Counted from the first letter of the stretch, positions 1 through 9,406 are shown. The stretch: 64,000 bases of DNA from Cryobacterium sp. Y11 (GCF_002929535.1 NZ_PJJO01000053.1:101359-165358), one strand, 5' to 3'. Notes: a model not told the origin generated them from the sequence alone. Numbers and translations are program-made.

Positions 1-1216
1 CCAGGAACGAGTTGACAATGAGCGGACCGGCAATACCGGCCGCCGACCAGGCTGTCAGCAGTCGGCCATGGATGGCCCCCACCTGAAAGGTTCCGAACAG
101 GTCACGCAGGTAGGCCGGAGCAGTAGAGAAACCGCCACCGTAGAACGAGATGATGATGAAGGCCAGGACAACGTAGAGCGCCGTCGTGCTGGACCCGACG
201 AGGGCCAGCAGTACGTACAACACCGTGCCAACGCCGAGATACATCATGTAGATGTTCTTGCGTCCGGTCTTGTCCGACGTGGCCGACCAGGCAAATCGTC
301 CGCCCATGTTAGCAAGCGACAACAGGCCCACAAAGCCTCCGGCAACGGCCGCCGAGACCAACGAGTTGCCGTCGCTCTGTCGGAAGAAGTCCTGGATCAT
401 CGGTGCAGCCTGCTCGAGAATGCCGATACCGGCCGTGACGTTGCAAAACAAGACAACCCAGAGCAGCCAGAACTGACGCGTTCGAATGGCGTTCTTGGCT
501 GAAACGTGGTTGCTCGTGACGAGGGCCTTGACCCGCACCTTGGACGCATCGAATCCGGCCGGCACCCAATCAGCAGCCGGAACCTTGATTGTGAAAGCGC
601 CAAACATCATGTACGCGAGATAGATCGCGGCGAGGGTGAGAAAAAGCTTGCCCACGGAATCGCCGCTCGCCACCCAGTTCGCTGCCCCGGAGTTGGGGTC
701 GTAGAAGCTGAGTAGCGCCGTCGACACCGGGCTGGCGATGAGGGCGCCGCCGCCAAAGCCCATGATGGCCATACCGGTGGCGAGGCCCGGGCGGTCCGGA
801 AACCACTTAATGAGCGTCGAAACGGGCGATATGTAGCCGATGCCGAGCCCGATACCGCCGATAAAGCCGTAGCCGACGTAGACCAGCCACAGCTGGTTCG
901 AAAAGATTCCGAGCGAACCGATGAGGAACCCACCCGACCAGAACAGAGCCGCGACGAACATGGCCTTGCGCGGCCCGTTGGTGTCGACCCAGGTACCCAT
1001 GATGGCCGCCGACAGGCCGAGCATCACGATGGCAATTGAAAAGATCACCCCGACCTGAACCAGGCTGGCGTCGAAGTGCGCCACGAGCGCCGTCTTGTAC
1101 ACACTCGTGGCATAGGCCTGGCCAATACAGAGGTGCACGGCCAGTGCGGCCGGCGGAATTAGCCAGCGATTGAATCCGGGTGGAGCGATTGTGCGGTCTC
1201 GGTCGAGCCAGCTCAT
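1..1216 (-). CDS. OFA-family MFS transporter (oxalate/formate type), C-terminus cut by window edge
   Basis: Reading the minus strand from the ATG at 1216 gives an uninterrupted polytopic protein that runs off the left edge (about 405 residues visible). It starts MSWLDRDRTIAPPGF and shows repeated hydrophobic helices with glycine-rich MFS signatures such as GYGFIGGIGLGIGY and MGFGGGAL, then a long central loop and a second helix bundle. This is the pattern of the oxalate/formate antiporter (OFA) family. An AGGA ribosome-binding site lies 8 bases before the ATG. It is divergent from an FdhF/YdeP-type oxidoreductase and belongs to a formaldehyde/formate gene group, so import or exchange of a small carboxylate such as formate or oxalate is a reasonable inference. 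The substrate itself cannot be read from sequence. The family is clear, the substrate uncertain. Confidence 0.85.
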   Translation of the reverse strand, partial: MSWLDRDRTIAPPGFNRWLIPPAALAVHLCIGQAYATSVYKTALVAHFDASLVQVGVIFSIAIVMLGLSAAIMGTWVDTNGPRKAMFVAALFWSGGFLIGSLGIFSNQLWLVYVGYGFIGGIGLGIGYISPVSTLIKWFPDRPGLATGMAIMGFGGGALIASPVSTALLSFYDPNSGAANWVASGDSVGKLFLTLAAIYLAYMMFGAFTIKVPAADWVPAGFDASKVRVKALVTSNHVSAKNAIRTRQFWLLWVVLFCNVTAGIGILEQAAPMIQDFFRQSDGNSLVSAAVAGGFVGLLSLANMGGRFAWSATSDKTGRKNIYMMYLGVGTVLYVLLALVGSSTTALYVVLAFIIISFYGGGFSTAPAYLRDLFGTFQVGAIHGRLLTAWSAAGIAGPLIVNSFL

Positions 1217-1388
1217 GGAGATGTCCTTGCTGCCGGTAAGGCGATAGCGACTCTGCTGTGCGTTTCGGCTGTCCACGATGGCCGTGGACGTACTCCGCAA
1301 ACGGATAGATTGAATAGTCTGCGGAGGTAATTCTAGACGATTCATCGCGAAAATTTCGTTCCGATATTCACACCCATTTTATATTTCG

Positions 1389-1400
1389 GGGGAATTCCCC
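1389..1400. promoter_or_regulatory. Palindrome GGGGAATTCCCC upstream of the first oxidoreductase gene
   Basis: A perfect 12-bp palindrome sits 24 bp before the start codon at 1425, in the 208-bp divergent intergenic region with the OFA transporter. The stretch upstream (1310-1388) is clearly more AT-rich than its surroundings and includes TATATTT just before the palindrome, so promoters for both genes probably lie here. Acting as an operator is inference from position and symmetry only. Confidence 0.3.
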
Positions 1401-1424
1401 TGTGCGGCAAGGCAGGATAGGTAT

Positions 1425-3725
1425 ATGACACGTTCAGCTCCCATCGAAGACATCAACGAAGATAATCTCGTTGTCACCGCCCCCAAGACCCACGCGGCAG
1501 GTGTCGGAGCCGTATTGGTGGCGCTCGATCGAGGTATCGCCCAGGCCGGTGTCGTGCGCACCGCGCGGTCATTGCTGCGCCTCAATCAACGTGACGGCAC
1601 CGACTGCCCCGGATGCGCGTGGCCGGAATCTCAGGGACATCGCAAGACCGCAGAGTTCTGCGAGAACGGCGCGAAGGCCGTCGCTGAAGAGAGCACGCTG
1701 CGCACGGTGACGCCCGAGTTCTGGGCGGAGCATTCCATCGCCGAGCTCGCTACGAAAACCGAGTACTGGCTCGGAAACCAGGGCCGCATTACGCACCCCG
1801 TCGTCATTCGCCCGGGCGACACGCACTACTCGCAGATCTCCTGGGATGATGCCTTCGAGCTCATCGGTGAGCAGATTCGCGCCACAGTGCCCGACCGCAC
1901 CGTCTTCTATACATCTGGCCGCACCGCCAACGAGTCGGCGTTCATGTACCAATTGTTCGCGCGGTCCATCGGCACCAATAACCTGCCGGACTGCTCCAAT
2001 ATGTGCCACGAGTCGTCGGGCTCAGCGCTGAACCCCACGATCGGCATCGGCAAGGGTACGGTCTCGCTCGAAGATATCCACCAGGCTGAACTCATTTTGG
2101 TGGTCGGCCAGAACCCGGGCACCAACCACCCCCGCATGCTGTCGGCTTTGGCCGAATGCAAGGACAACGGCGGCAAGATTGTGGCCGTCAACCCGCTGCC
2201 CGAGGCTGGACTGTTCAACTTCATGGACCCGCAGACTCCGAAGGGCGTCGTCGGCAAGGGCACCAACCTGGCCGATGAGTTTCTGCAGATCAAGGTCGGG
2301 GGCGATCTGGCCCTGTTCCAGGCGCTCGGCCACCTGCTACTCGAAGAAGAAGCGCGCGTGCCAGGGTCGGTCATCGACCACGAGTTCGTTGCCGCAAACA
2401 CCGACGGAATCGAGGCCTACCGGGCAGCCCGATCAGTGATCGACTGGGCTGAGACAAAGAAAGCCACCGGCCTGGACCGTGCCGCAATCGAGACCGTGGC
2501 CCAGCTGCTCATCGCGAGCAAAGCCACCATCATCTGCTGGGCGCTCGGACTGACCCAGCAGCCACACTCGGTGAACACCCTCAAGGAAATCATCAACCTG
2601 CTGCTCCTGCAGGGCAACTTCGGCAAGCCTGGCGCCGGCGCGTGCCCGGTACGCGGACACTCGAACGTGCAGGGCGATCGCACTATGGGTGTGTGGGAAA
2701 AGCCGAAGGAGCCCATGCTCGCCGCCCTCGACGCCGAGTTCGGCATCGTATCCCCGCGGGAGCACGGCCTCGACTCCGTCGATACGGTGGATGCCTTCGT
2801 GCATGACCGCGTCGACGTGTTCGTCTCCATGGGCGGAAACTTCGCCTTGGCCTGCTCCGACACCGACCTGCTGGAGAAGGCCATGCAGCGCGTCGGTCTC
2901 ACCGTGCACGTCTCCACCAAGCCCAATCGCTCGCACGTCATGCACGGTGTGACCTCGCTCATTCTGCCGACGCTCGGCCGAACGGATACCGATGACAAGC
3001 ATCCGTCTGGCCGTCAGGTGCTCTCGGTGGAAGACTCGATGTCGGTCGTTCGCACCACTCAGGGACGCCTCGATCCGGTGTCGGAGCACCTGCTCGCCGA
3101 ACCGGTGATCATCGCCCGCATGGCCCACGCCACGCTCGGAGACGACCACGCGGTCGATTGGAAGGCAATGGCGGATGACTACGACGTCGTTCGTGATCAC
3201 ATTTCCCGCGTCATCCCCGGCTTCGTCGATTTCAACGTTCGGCTCAAGACCAAGAACGGCTTCGTGCTGCCCAACCCCCCGCGCGATTCGCGCAGCTTTG
3301 CCACCGACATCGGCCTGGCGCGCTTCACGGTGAGCCCGATCGAGTACCTGACGGCGCCGGAGGGGCACCTGATTCTGCAGACCATCCGCAGCCACGACCA
3401 GTACAACACCACGTTCTACGGGCTTGACGACCGCTACCGCGGCATCAAGAACGGGCGTCGCGTCATCCTCATTCACGAAGACGACGTCACCGAGCTGGGC
3501 TTCGCCGACCGCGACATGGTCGATGTGATCAGCACATACCAAGGCGTTGAGCGTCGTGCCGACACGTTCCGCCTCGTGGTCTATCCCACACCGAAGGGAT
3601 GCGCGGCTGCGTACTTTCCGGAGGCGAACGCGCTCATGCACCGCGAGCTCGTGGCCCGCGAATCGAACACCCCCGGTTACAAGGCCATGACCGTGCGCTT
3701 CGTTGCAGCCGGCGCCGACGCCTAG
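1425..3725 (+). CDS. FdhF/YdeP-family molybdopterin oxidoreductase (formate dehydrogenase-like), copy 1
   Basis: 766 residues, the usual length for FdhF/YdeP proteins. An N-terminal Cys motif (CPGCAWP, about residue 63) is followed by CENGAKA. The conserved YTSGR...NESAF and DCSNMCHES motifs of the molybdopterin-binding core follow, then a VGQNPGTNHPRML nucleotide-binding segment, and a C-terminal MopB domain with the SHDQYNTTFYGLDDRYRGI motif. The ATG at 1425 has an AGGA site 7 bases upstream. It is followed convergently by fdhD and then moaA, which serve molybdenum-cofactor enzymes, and by formaldehyde dehydrogenase. It probably oxidises formate, or a related substrate, in the cytoplasm. 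YdeP-family substrates are poorly established, so formate is an inference from context. A paralogue lies at 41483-43774. Confidence 0.9.
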   Translation: MTRSAPIEDINEDNLVVTAPKTHAAGVGAVLVALDRGIAQAGVVRTARSLLRLNQRDGTDCPGCAWPESQGHRKTAEFCENGAKAVAEESTLRTVTPEFWAEHSIAELATKTEYWLGNQGRITHPVVIRPGDTHYSQISWDDAFELIGEQIRATVPDRTVFYTSGRTANESAFMYQLFARSIGTNNLPDCSNMCHESSGSALNPTIGIGKGTVSLEDIHQAELILVVGQNPGTNHPRMLSALAECKDNGGKIVAVNPLPEAGLFNFMDPQTPKGVVGKGTNLADEFLQIKVGGDLALFQALGHLLLEEEARVPGSVIDHEFVAANTDGIEAYRAARSVIDWAETKKATGLDRAAIETVAQLLIASKATIICWALGLTQQPHSVNTLKEIINLLLLQGNFGKPGAGACPVRGHSNVQGDRTMGVWEKPKEPMLAALDAEFGIVSPREHGLDSVDTVDAFVHDRVDVFVSMGGNFALACSDTDLLEKAMQRVGLTVHVSTKPNRSHVMHGVTSLILPTLGRTDTDDKHPSGRQVLSVEDSMSVVRTTQGRLDPVSEHLLAEPVIIARMAHATLGDDHAVDWKAMADDYDVVRDHISRVIPGFVDFNVRLKTKNGFVLPNPPRDSRSFATDIGLARFTVSPIEYLTAPEGHLILQTIRSHDQYNTTFYGLDDRYRGIKNGRRVILIHEDDVTELGFADRDMVDVISTYQGVERRADTFRLVVYPTPKGCAAAYFPEANALMHRELVARESNTPGYKAMTVRFVAAGADA

Positions 3726-3738
3726 CCTGAGCTAGGCG
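3719..3738. terminator. Hairpin holding both convergent stop codons
   Basis: An 8-bp perfect stem (CGCCTAGC / GCTAGGCG) with loop CTGA spans 3719-3738. The TAG stop of the oxidoreductase (3723-3725) and the TAG stop of fdhD (3732-3734 on the other strand) both lie inside the stem. There is no T-tract. A compact bidirectional terminator is plausible for a 6-bp convergent gap. Confidence 0.5.
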
Positions 3739-4583
3739 GCCTGCTCGTCTACCTGTGCGTCGATGATCCGGTCGCCGCCAGCGTAGACGACCATAGAGTT
3801 GCCGCGGAGAAAGCCGACCAGGGTCATGCCGACCTCGACGGCGAACTCCGCGGCCAGTGACGACGGTGCCGAGACCGCTGCGAGCACCGGAATTCCCGCC
3901 ATCAGGGCTTTCTGAGTGAGTTCGAAACTCGCTCTGCTCGACACCATAAGAACCGTGCCGGTCAGCGGCAGCCTGTTCTCCTTGACCGCCCAGCCGATGA
4001 CCTTGTCGACGGCGTTGTGGCGGCCGACATCTTCGCGCAAAACGAGGAGTTCGCCAGTGGCGGCATCGAACAGTCCGGCAGCGTGGATGCCGCCCGTTTT
4101 CTCGAACACGTTCTGCCCGGCGCGCAGCTTGTCGGGAAAAGTCGTGAGCAATTCGGCAGTCACGTGCACCGCGTCATCCGCTATCTCGAAGACTGACTTG
4201 GTGCGCACGGCATCGATGCTCTCCTTGCCGCATAAGCCACAGGAGCTGTTGGTGATGAGGGAGCGCTCCAGGCTCGGTGCCGGTGGCGCGACGCCCGCGC
4301 CGAGGGTGACATCGAGCACGTTATAGGTGTTGACCCCGTCGATGGCCCCGGCGCAGTAGCGGGCCGAATTGAAGTCGTCGCCCTGAGTAATGACGCCCTC
4401 CGAGACCAGGAACCCAGCCGCAAGGTCGACGTCGTTGCCGGGGGTACGCATCGTGACGGCGAGACGGCGGCCGTTCACTCGAATTTCCAGGGGTTCTTCG
4501 ACCGCCAGCAGGTCCTCACCAGCCAGAGGCTGAGCGCCGACGGTGATTCGGGTAATTTTGCGTCGCGCGGTAATTCTATTCAT
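3732..4583 (-). CDS. fdhD: FdhD, sulfurtransferase needed for formate dehydrogenase activity
   Basis: 283 residues matching the whole FdhD family. The N-terminal strand region has EEPLEIRVNGRRLAVTMRTPGND, here split by ordinary family variation. The essential loop SSCGLCG carries the two cysteines that relay sulfur. VGRHNAVDKVIGW and SRASFELTQKAL follow in the C-terminal half. FdhD passes sulfur from the IscS desulfurase to the molybdenum centre of formate-dehydrogenase-type enzymes, so its presence 6 bp from an FdhF/YdeP gene supports that enzyme's cofactor type. It lies downstream of moaA on the same strand (49-bp gap) and may be cotranscribed with it. The start ATG at 4583 gives the full family N-terminus. 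Confidence 0.95.
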   Translation of the reverse strand: MNRITARRKITRITVGAQPLAGEDLLAVEEPLEIRVNGRRLAVTMRTPGNDVDLAAGFLVSEGVITQGDDFNSARYCAGAIDGVNTYNVLDVTLGAGVAPPAPSLERSLITNSSCGLCGKESIDAVRTKSVFEIADDAVHVTAELLTTFPDKLRAGQNVFEKTGGIHAAGLFDAATGELLVLREDVGRHNAVDKVIGWAVKENRLPLTGTVLMVSSRASFELTQKALMAGIPVLAAVSAPSSLAAEFAVEVGMTLVGFLRGNSMVVYAGGDRIIDAQVDEQAA

Positions 4584-4632
4584 TCTTAAAGTCTCCCACG
4601 CTGGTGCCGTTACCGCACTTCAGCACCGCCGA

Positions 4633-5751
4633 TTAACCGCCAATGTAGGACATTTCAATTTTCTTGGCACCGGATGCCCGCAATTCACTGGTCTTCGCGC
4701 TCCGCAACTGCGAATAGCGGTCGGTGCGCTCCCGCCAGAGGTGCGCCATGACGGTGGAGAGTTCGGCGTCGGAGCAGCCACCACGCATAAGGGCCCGCAG
4801 ATCGTGGCCTTCAGTAGCGAACAAGCAGGTGAACAACTTGCCGTCAGTCGAGACCCGCGCCCGGGAGCAGGTCTGGCAGAAGTTTTGGGTCACGCTCGAG
4901 ATCACGCCGATTTCGCCGCCGCCGTCCTGGTAGCGCCAGCGTCTTGAGGTTTCGCCACTGTAGTTCGGAGCGATCTCTTCGAGCGGTAACTCAGCATGAA
5001 TGCGCGCAATGACGTCCTTCGACGGCACGACAGCGCCCATCTCCCAGCCGTTGCTGGTGCCGACGTCCATGAATTCGATAAACCGCAAAATGTAGGGGGT
5101 GTCCTTGAAATGGCGGGCCATGGCAACGATGTCCTGGTCGTTTTTGCCGCGCTGCACCACCATATTGACCTTGACCGGGCCGAGCCCGACCGCTTCGGCC
5201 ACGTCGATGCCGTGCAGTACCTTCGCAACGGGAAATTTCACGTCGTTCATGGTGCGAAACGTGATGTCGTCGAGCGAGTCGAGCGACACGGTGACTCGCT
5301 TCAGACCGGCATCCTTGAGCGCCTGGGCCTTGACGGCCAGCGCCGACCCGTTCGTAGTGAGCGCAATGTCAACCTCACGACCGTCGGGGGTGCGTAGCTC
5401 AGCCAGCAAGGCAATGAGGTCTTCAAGCCCCTTACGCAGCAGTGGTTCACCGCCGGTCAGCCGAATCTTCTCAACGCCATGGGCGACGGCTACGCGCGCA
5501 AGCCGGGTGAGTTCCTCGAAGCTGAGGAGTTCGTCGTGTTCCATGAACGCGAAGTCCCGGCCGAAGATCTCCTTGGGCATACAGTACACGCAGCGAAAGT
5601 TGCAGCGGTCGGTGACGCTCAGGCGCAGATCATGCAGGGGCCGGTTTAGCCGGTCGGTCACGATACCGGTGGGCGTTTCAAGGTCCACCGGAATGTCCGC
5701 GCGCTCTCGATAGAAACGCGGAGCTGGTTCTGCAAGGTCGGCGCCGGTCAT
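4633..5751 (-). CDS. moaA: GTP 3',8-cyclase MoaA (molybdenum cofactor biosynthesis)
   Basis: 372 residues. A radical-SAM CxxxCxxC motif (CNFRCVYC, about residue 52) binds the first [4Fe-4S] cluster, and a C-terminal CQTC...C arrangement ([10 protein letters not shown], then LFTCLF) binds the second. The protein ends in Gly-Gly, the conserved MoaA tail needed for catalysis. MoaA converts GTP to the first intermediate of molybdopterin synthesis. It is the only early molybdenum-cofactor gene in the window. Its placement upstream of fdhD, on the same strand, fits supply of cofactor to the nearby FdhF/YdeP enzyme. A GGTGGAAG ribosome-binding site is close to the ATG at 5751. Confidence 0.96.
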   Translation of the reverse strand: MTGADLAEPAPRFYRERADIPVDLETPTGIVTDRLNRPLHDLRLSVTDRCNFRCVYCMPKEIFGRDFAFMEHDELLSFEELTRLARVAVAHGVEKIRLTGGEPLLRKGLEDLIALLAELRTPDGREVDIALTTNGSALAVKAQALKDAGLKRVTVSLDSLDDITFRTMNDVKFPVAKVLHGIDVAEAVGLGPVKVNMVVQRGKNDQDIVAMARHFKDTPYILRFIEFMDVGTSNGWEMGAVVPSKDVIARIHAELPLEEIAPNYSGETSRRWRYQDGGGEIGVISSVTQNFCQTCSRARVSTDGKLFTCLFATEGHDLRALMRGGCSDAELSTVMAHLWRERTDRYSQLRSAKTSELRASGAKKIEMSYIGG

Positions 5752-5833
5752 GCTTCCACCCTAACCCCGCGCCCCGCACGGAGATGCACAGAACACCGGT
5801 TCTAAGCGGATGCTGATGGACGCCGCACCAAGA

Positions 5834-5867
5834 ATGGCCCGCCCGGGAGAATTCCCAGGCGGGCCAT
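5834..5867 (-). terminator. Strong intrinsic hairpin after formaldehyde dehydrogenase
   Basis: A 10-bp perfect stem (ATGGCCCGCC / GGCGGGCCAT), one C-A mismatch, then a further 4-bp GGGA/TCCC stem with a GAAT loop. It lies 14 bases past the stop of the formaldehyde dehydrogenase gene on its transcribed strand. The following bases are TCTTGG rather than a T-run, as is common in actinobacteria. Confidence 0.75.
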
Positions 5868-5881
5868 CCACTTATCTGCTG

Positions 5882-7099
5882 CTAGCCCTTGACGTAGCCA
5901 TTGGGGTTCAGCACATACTTCGTGGCGGCTCCCGCGTCGAATTCCTTGTAGCCACGCGGGGCATCTTCGAGGCTGATGGCCTGGGCGTTGACGGCCTTGG
6001 CGATCTGTACCTTGTCGTGCAGGATCGCCATCATCAGCTGGCGGTTGTACCTCATCACCGGGCACTGACCGGTGGTGAAGGACAGCGACTTGGCCCAGCC
6101 GAGGCCCAGCCGAATCGACAGCGAGCCCACCTGGGCGGCCTTTTCTTTGGCTCCCGGGTCACCCGTGACGTAGAGGCCCGGAATGCCGAGGGCACCGCCG
6201 GCCGCTGTAACCGTCATGAGCGAGTTGAGCACGGTGGCCGGCGCCTCGTGATCGGCGTCCTTACCGTGGCCACGCGCTTCAAAGCCCACCGCGTCGACAC
6301 CGGCGTCAACCTCGGGCACACCGAGGATCTGTTCGATCTGCTCCCCCGGCTCGCCTTTGCTGAGGTCGATAGTCTCGCAGCCGAAGCTGCGGGCCTGCGC
6401 GAGGCGGTCCGCGTTCATGTCACCGACGATGACGACGGCCGCGCCGAGCAGCTGCGCCGAGACGGCAGCCGCGAGGCCCACCGGACCGGCACCGGCCACG
6501 TAGACGGTCGATCCGACGCCGGCACCGGCCGTGTAGGCCCCGTGGAATCCGGTCGGGAAGATGTCGGAGAGCATGGTGAGGTCCATGATCTTTTCGAGCG
6601 CCTGGTCCCGATCGGGAAACTTCAACAGGTTCCAGTCGGCGTAAGGAACGAGCACGTACTCGGCCTGCCCGCCGACCCAGCCGCCCATGTCGACGTAACC
6701 ATAAGCACTACCCGGACGGTCCGGGTTGACGTTGAGGCAGATGCCGGTCTTACGTTCCTTGCAGTTGCGACAGCGACCGCAGCTAATGTTGAACGGCACC
6801 GACACGATGTCGCCCACCTTGATGAATTCGACGTCGGGGCCAGCCTCGACTACTTCACCGGTGATTTCGTGACCCAGCACCAGGTTCGCCGGTGCGGTCG
6901 TGCGGCCGCGCACCATGTGCTGGTCGGAGCCGCAAATATTGGTGGTCACGGTCTTGAGAATGACTCCATGGGGCACCTTACGTCCCACGTTTTCCGGGTT
7001 GACGCCCGGCCCGTCTTTCAGCTCGAAACTCGGGTAATCAATGTCGATTACCTCAACGACACCCGGGCTCTTATAGGCAACTGCTCTGTTTCCCGTCAT
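5882..7099 (-). CDS. fdhA: Glutathione-independent formaldehyde dehydrogenase (zinc MDR family)
   Basis: 405 residues of the zinc-dependent medium-chain dehydrogenase family. The catalytic zinc ligand motif NICGSDQHMV is near residue 55 and GHEITGEVVEAG follows. The structural zinc loop is CGRCRNCKERKTGIC (four Cys). The NAD-binding Rossmann motif is VAGAGPVGLAAA. The long insertion region around GGWVGGQAEYVLVPYAD and the C-terminal YVLNPNGY region are typical of the Pseudomonas putida-type formaldehyde dehydrogenase rather than of mycothiol-dependent enzymes. It oxidises formaldehyde to formate with NAD. The gene is next to moaA/fdhD and the FdhF/YdeP oxidoreductase, giving a formaldehyde to formate to CO2 route. 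An AGGAAGG site lies 6 bases before the ATG at 7099, and a strong hairpin follows the gene. Confidence 0.93.
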   Translation of the reverse strand: MTGNRAVAYKSPGVVEVIDIDYPSFELKDGPGVNPENVGRKVPHGVILKTVTTNICGSDQHMVRGRTTAPANLVLGHEITGEVVEAGPDVEFIKVGDIVSVPFNISCGRCRNCKERKTGICLNVNPDRPGSAYGYVDMGGWVGGQAEYVLVPYADWNLLKFPDRDQALEKIMDLTMLSDIFPTGFHGAYTAGAGVGSTVYVAGAGPVGLAAAVSAQLLGAAVVIVGDMNADRLAQARSFGCETIDLSKGEPGEQIEQILGVPEVDAGVDAVGFEARGHGKDADHEAPATVLNSLMTVTAAGGALGIPGLYVTGDPGAKEKAAQVGSLSIRLGLGWAKSLSFTTGQCPVMRYNRQLMMAILHDKVQIAKAVNAQAISLEDAPRGYKEFDAGAATKYVLNPNGYVKG

Positions 7100-7244
7100 G
7101 AACTACCTTCCTGGTTTTACGCTGATCAGGATGATGTGTTGGCCACGGCCTGATCGGCACTGGATGTTCCTGAACGCTGCGTGTGAGGACAGCTCCCTCA
7201 CTTCATCACGGCTCGGCTGAAATTACAATCAGTCAATTGCCAGT

Positions 7245-7274
7245 TCGTGCCCCCCTTTTAGGACTCAGGCACGA
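7245..7274 (-). terminator. Possible terminator after the PhoX gene
   Basis: A 7-bp stem (TCGTGCC / GGCACGA) with a 16-base loop lies 18 bases past the stop of the phosphatase gene on its transcribed strand. There is no T-run, so confidence is limited. Confidence 0.35.
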
Positions 7275-7291
7275 CCAGACCGGTGGGCGGC

Positions 7292-9406
7292 TCAGGCCTT
7301 CCAGACCTGCACAACGGATGGCCGTGGACCGGCCCAGGCACCGGCCGGCACGGGTGCGCCCAACGGAACGTAGTCGGGGAATCTGCTCGACGGGGCCGCC
7401 CAGCTGCCTCGCTCCCCCGGGTGCTGCACGGCGACGTAGACCATCGATTGCTCAGAGCGGATGACCGGACCGCAGGTTTCGGCCTCGCGCGGTACCGAGA
7501 GGAACTGCTGCACCCTGCCGCGCTCGGGGCCAGCGAGCGGCACCTTAAACAGTCCGTCACAGTACCCGATCGTGCTCGGCGCGCCGTCGGTGGAGATCCA
7601 CAGGTTGCCCTCGGCGTCGAAAGCCACGTTGTCTGGACACGAGATGGGCGACACCTTCTCGCTCGGAAAACCAGCAAAGTAGGTGCTCGTGTTCGACGCC
7701 GGGTCGCCACAGACCAGCAGCAGGTTCCAGTCAAAGGTCACCGAGGTGGCGTCGGAGCCGGTTTCGGTGATCTCGACGATGTGACCGTCACGGTTGGCGA
7801 CCCGCGGGTTGGACTCCGTGGCACCCTCCTTGCCGAGCCGGCCGCGATCGGTGTTGTTGGTGCAGGCGACATAGATCTTCCCGGTCACCGGGCTCGGCTC
7901 GACGTCTTCGCAACGGTCCATTTTGGTCGCGCCGACGGCATCCGCTACCAGGCGGGTGTTCACGAGCGCATCGTCGGTGCTGAAGCCCGGTACCTGGCAG
8001 ACGCCGTCGATGACGAGCGCCACCCACTGGCCGGTGCCGTCGAATTGCCCGTCGGCGGGCAGCTGGCCGGTGCCGGTGATCTCCCCGGCCGGCGAGTTGC
8101 CGGTGAAGCGGGCCACGTACAGGGATCCGCGGGTGAGGAGGGTCTTGTTGTGGCTGCGCGCCTTCGGGCTCTTCTTCTTGTCGAAGCGGTCGTGGGAGAC
8201 GAATTTGTAGAGGTAATCGAAGCGTTCGTCGTCGCCCATGTAGGCGGCGACATGGCCGGTCTTTCCGACGATCACGTTGGCGCCCTCGTGCTTGAACCGG
8301 CCGAGGGCCGTGTGCTTGACCGGGGGCTCGTTCGGTGCCTCCGGATCGACCTCCACGATCCAGCCGAATCTGTTCGGCTCGTTCTCGTTGCCGGCGATGG
8401 TGGCGTCGAAGCGGTCGTCGATCTGCTCCCAGAGCCGACCGGTCGGGCGATTGGCGAGGCCGTAGCGGGCATCCGCTGTGCTGGTGCCCTTGGAGCGAAA
8501 GTACCCGTTGAAGTTCTCTTCACCGGAAAGCACGGTGCCCCACGGGGTGGTGCCACCGGCACAGTTCCCGAGGGTGCCAAGCACGGTGCGGCCCGTCGGG
8601 TCGGCTTTGGTCTTCAGCAGGTCGCTGCCGGCGGCCGGGCCGGTGACGGTGAACGGTGTGCTCGCGGTGATGCGGCGGTTGAGGGGGTCACCCACGCGGT
8701 AGGTCCAGGGTTGACCGGCGCGCTTCCGTTCAAGGGCGACCACGGACATGCCGTGGGCCATCATGGCCACGCGACGATACTCATCCGCTTCGACCGCGGT
8801 GAGGGCTGGCGAAAACATGATGCCCTCGTTGGTGTATTCATGGTTGGTGACGAGGATGCCGGCGCGTCCCTTGGGTCCCTTGCTCTCGATGATGTCGAGG
8901 TAGTCATTGTTGTAGCCGAACTGGCGGGCCTGCAATGCGGCGCTCTGGTGTTCGGGGTCGAAACGATCGGTGGCGGCGAAGAGCGGGTCGCCCCAGCGGA
9001 TGATCGGGTTCCAGGAATAGCCCGTCGGAACCACAAAAGAGTCAACGGCGGCCGGAACTGGAGCGATGGGGGCGAACGCGAGGCCGCGGCCAGCAGCACC
9101 GGCCGGGCGGCCCGGCACGGCCATAGCGGGAACGGGTTCGCCGGAACCGAGCAGGATGGCGGCAGCGCCGGCGCCAACCCCCACGAGCAGGGAACGACGG
9201 CTCAGGGCCACGCCGGCGATGTCGCGAAAGTAGTCGTTCGCGCTCTCGTTCGGTACCGGGTGAAAGCAGGCATCCGCACACTTGAGGTGGCAGGTGACCG
9301 CGCTGCGCTTGCCGCGGGTGTGTCCCTCCATCGGCAACAACGGCAGTAACGGCCGGTCCCGGTCGGGGGTGTGCTGGCGGGGGCCGGTGGATTCACGGTG
9401 CAGCAT
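7292..9406 (-). CDS. PhoX-family phosphatase, Tat-exported
   Basis: 704 residues. The N-terminal region has a Tat motif (SRRSLLVGVGAGAAAILL) at about residues 68-85, preceded by a long n-region. That n-region contains HLKCADACFHPVPNES, typical of actinobacterial PhoX/DUF839 proteins. The mature part holds PhoX signatures: ILVTNHEY, NCAGGTTPWGTVLSGEENFNGYF, KEALGRFKHEGAN-like (here HTALGRFKHEGANV), CEDVEPSPVTGKIYVACTNN and SCPDNVAFDAEGNLWISTDG. These belong to a beta-propeller fold that binds calcium and iron. PhoX enzymes hydrolyse phosphate esters outside the cytoplasm. A GAGGAG site lies 7 bases before the ATG at 9406. No Pho-box was recognised upstream. It appears monocistronic. Confidence 0.9.
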   Translation of the reverse strand: MLHRESTGPRQHTPDRDRPLLPLLPMEGHTRGKRSAVTCHLKCADACFHPVPNESANDYFRDIAGVALSRRSLLVGVGAGAAAILLGSGEPVPAMAVPGRPAGAAGRGLAFAPIAPVPAAVDSFVVPTGYSWNPIIRWGDPLFAATDRFDPEHQSAALQARQFGYNNDYLDIIESKGPKGRAGILVTNHEYTNEGIMFSPALTAVEADEYRRVAMMAHGMSVVALERKRAGQPWTYRVGDPLNRRITASTPFTVTGPAAGSDLLKTKADPTGRTVLGTLGNCAGGTTPWGTVLSGEENFNGYFRSKGTSTADARYGLANRPTGRLWEQIDDRFDATIAGNENEPNRFGWIVEVDPEAPNEPPVKHTALGRFKHEGANVIVGKTGHVAAYMGDDERFDYLYKFVSHDRFDKKKSPKARSHNKTLLTRGSLYVARFTGNSPAGEITGTGQLPADGQFDGTGQWVALVIDGVCQVPGFSTDDALVNTRLVADAVGATKMDRCEDVEPSPVTGKIYVACTNNTDRGRLGKEGATESNPRVANRDGHIVEITETGSDATSVTFDWNLLLVCGDPASNTSTYFAGFPSEKVSPISCPDNVAFDAEGNLWISTDGAPSTIGYCDGLFKVPLAGPERGRVQQFLSVPREAETCGPVIRSEQSMVYVAVQHPGERGSWAAPSSRFPDYVPLGAPVPAGAWAGPRPSVVQVWKA

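Noticed and set aside
7283..9349. 688-codon plus-strand open frame opposite the phosphatase gene
   Set aside because: It is the antisense shadow of phoX: low-complexity Gly/Val/Arg composition, no motif, and the minus-strand frame has the full PhoX signatures and Tat signal.
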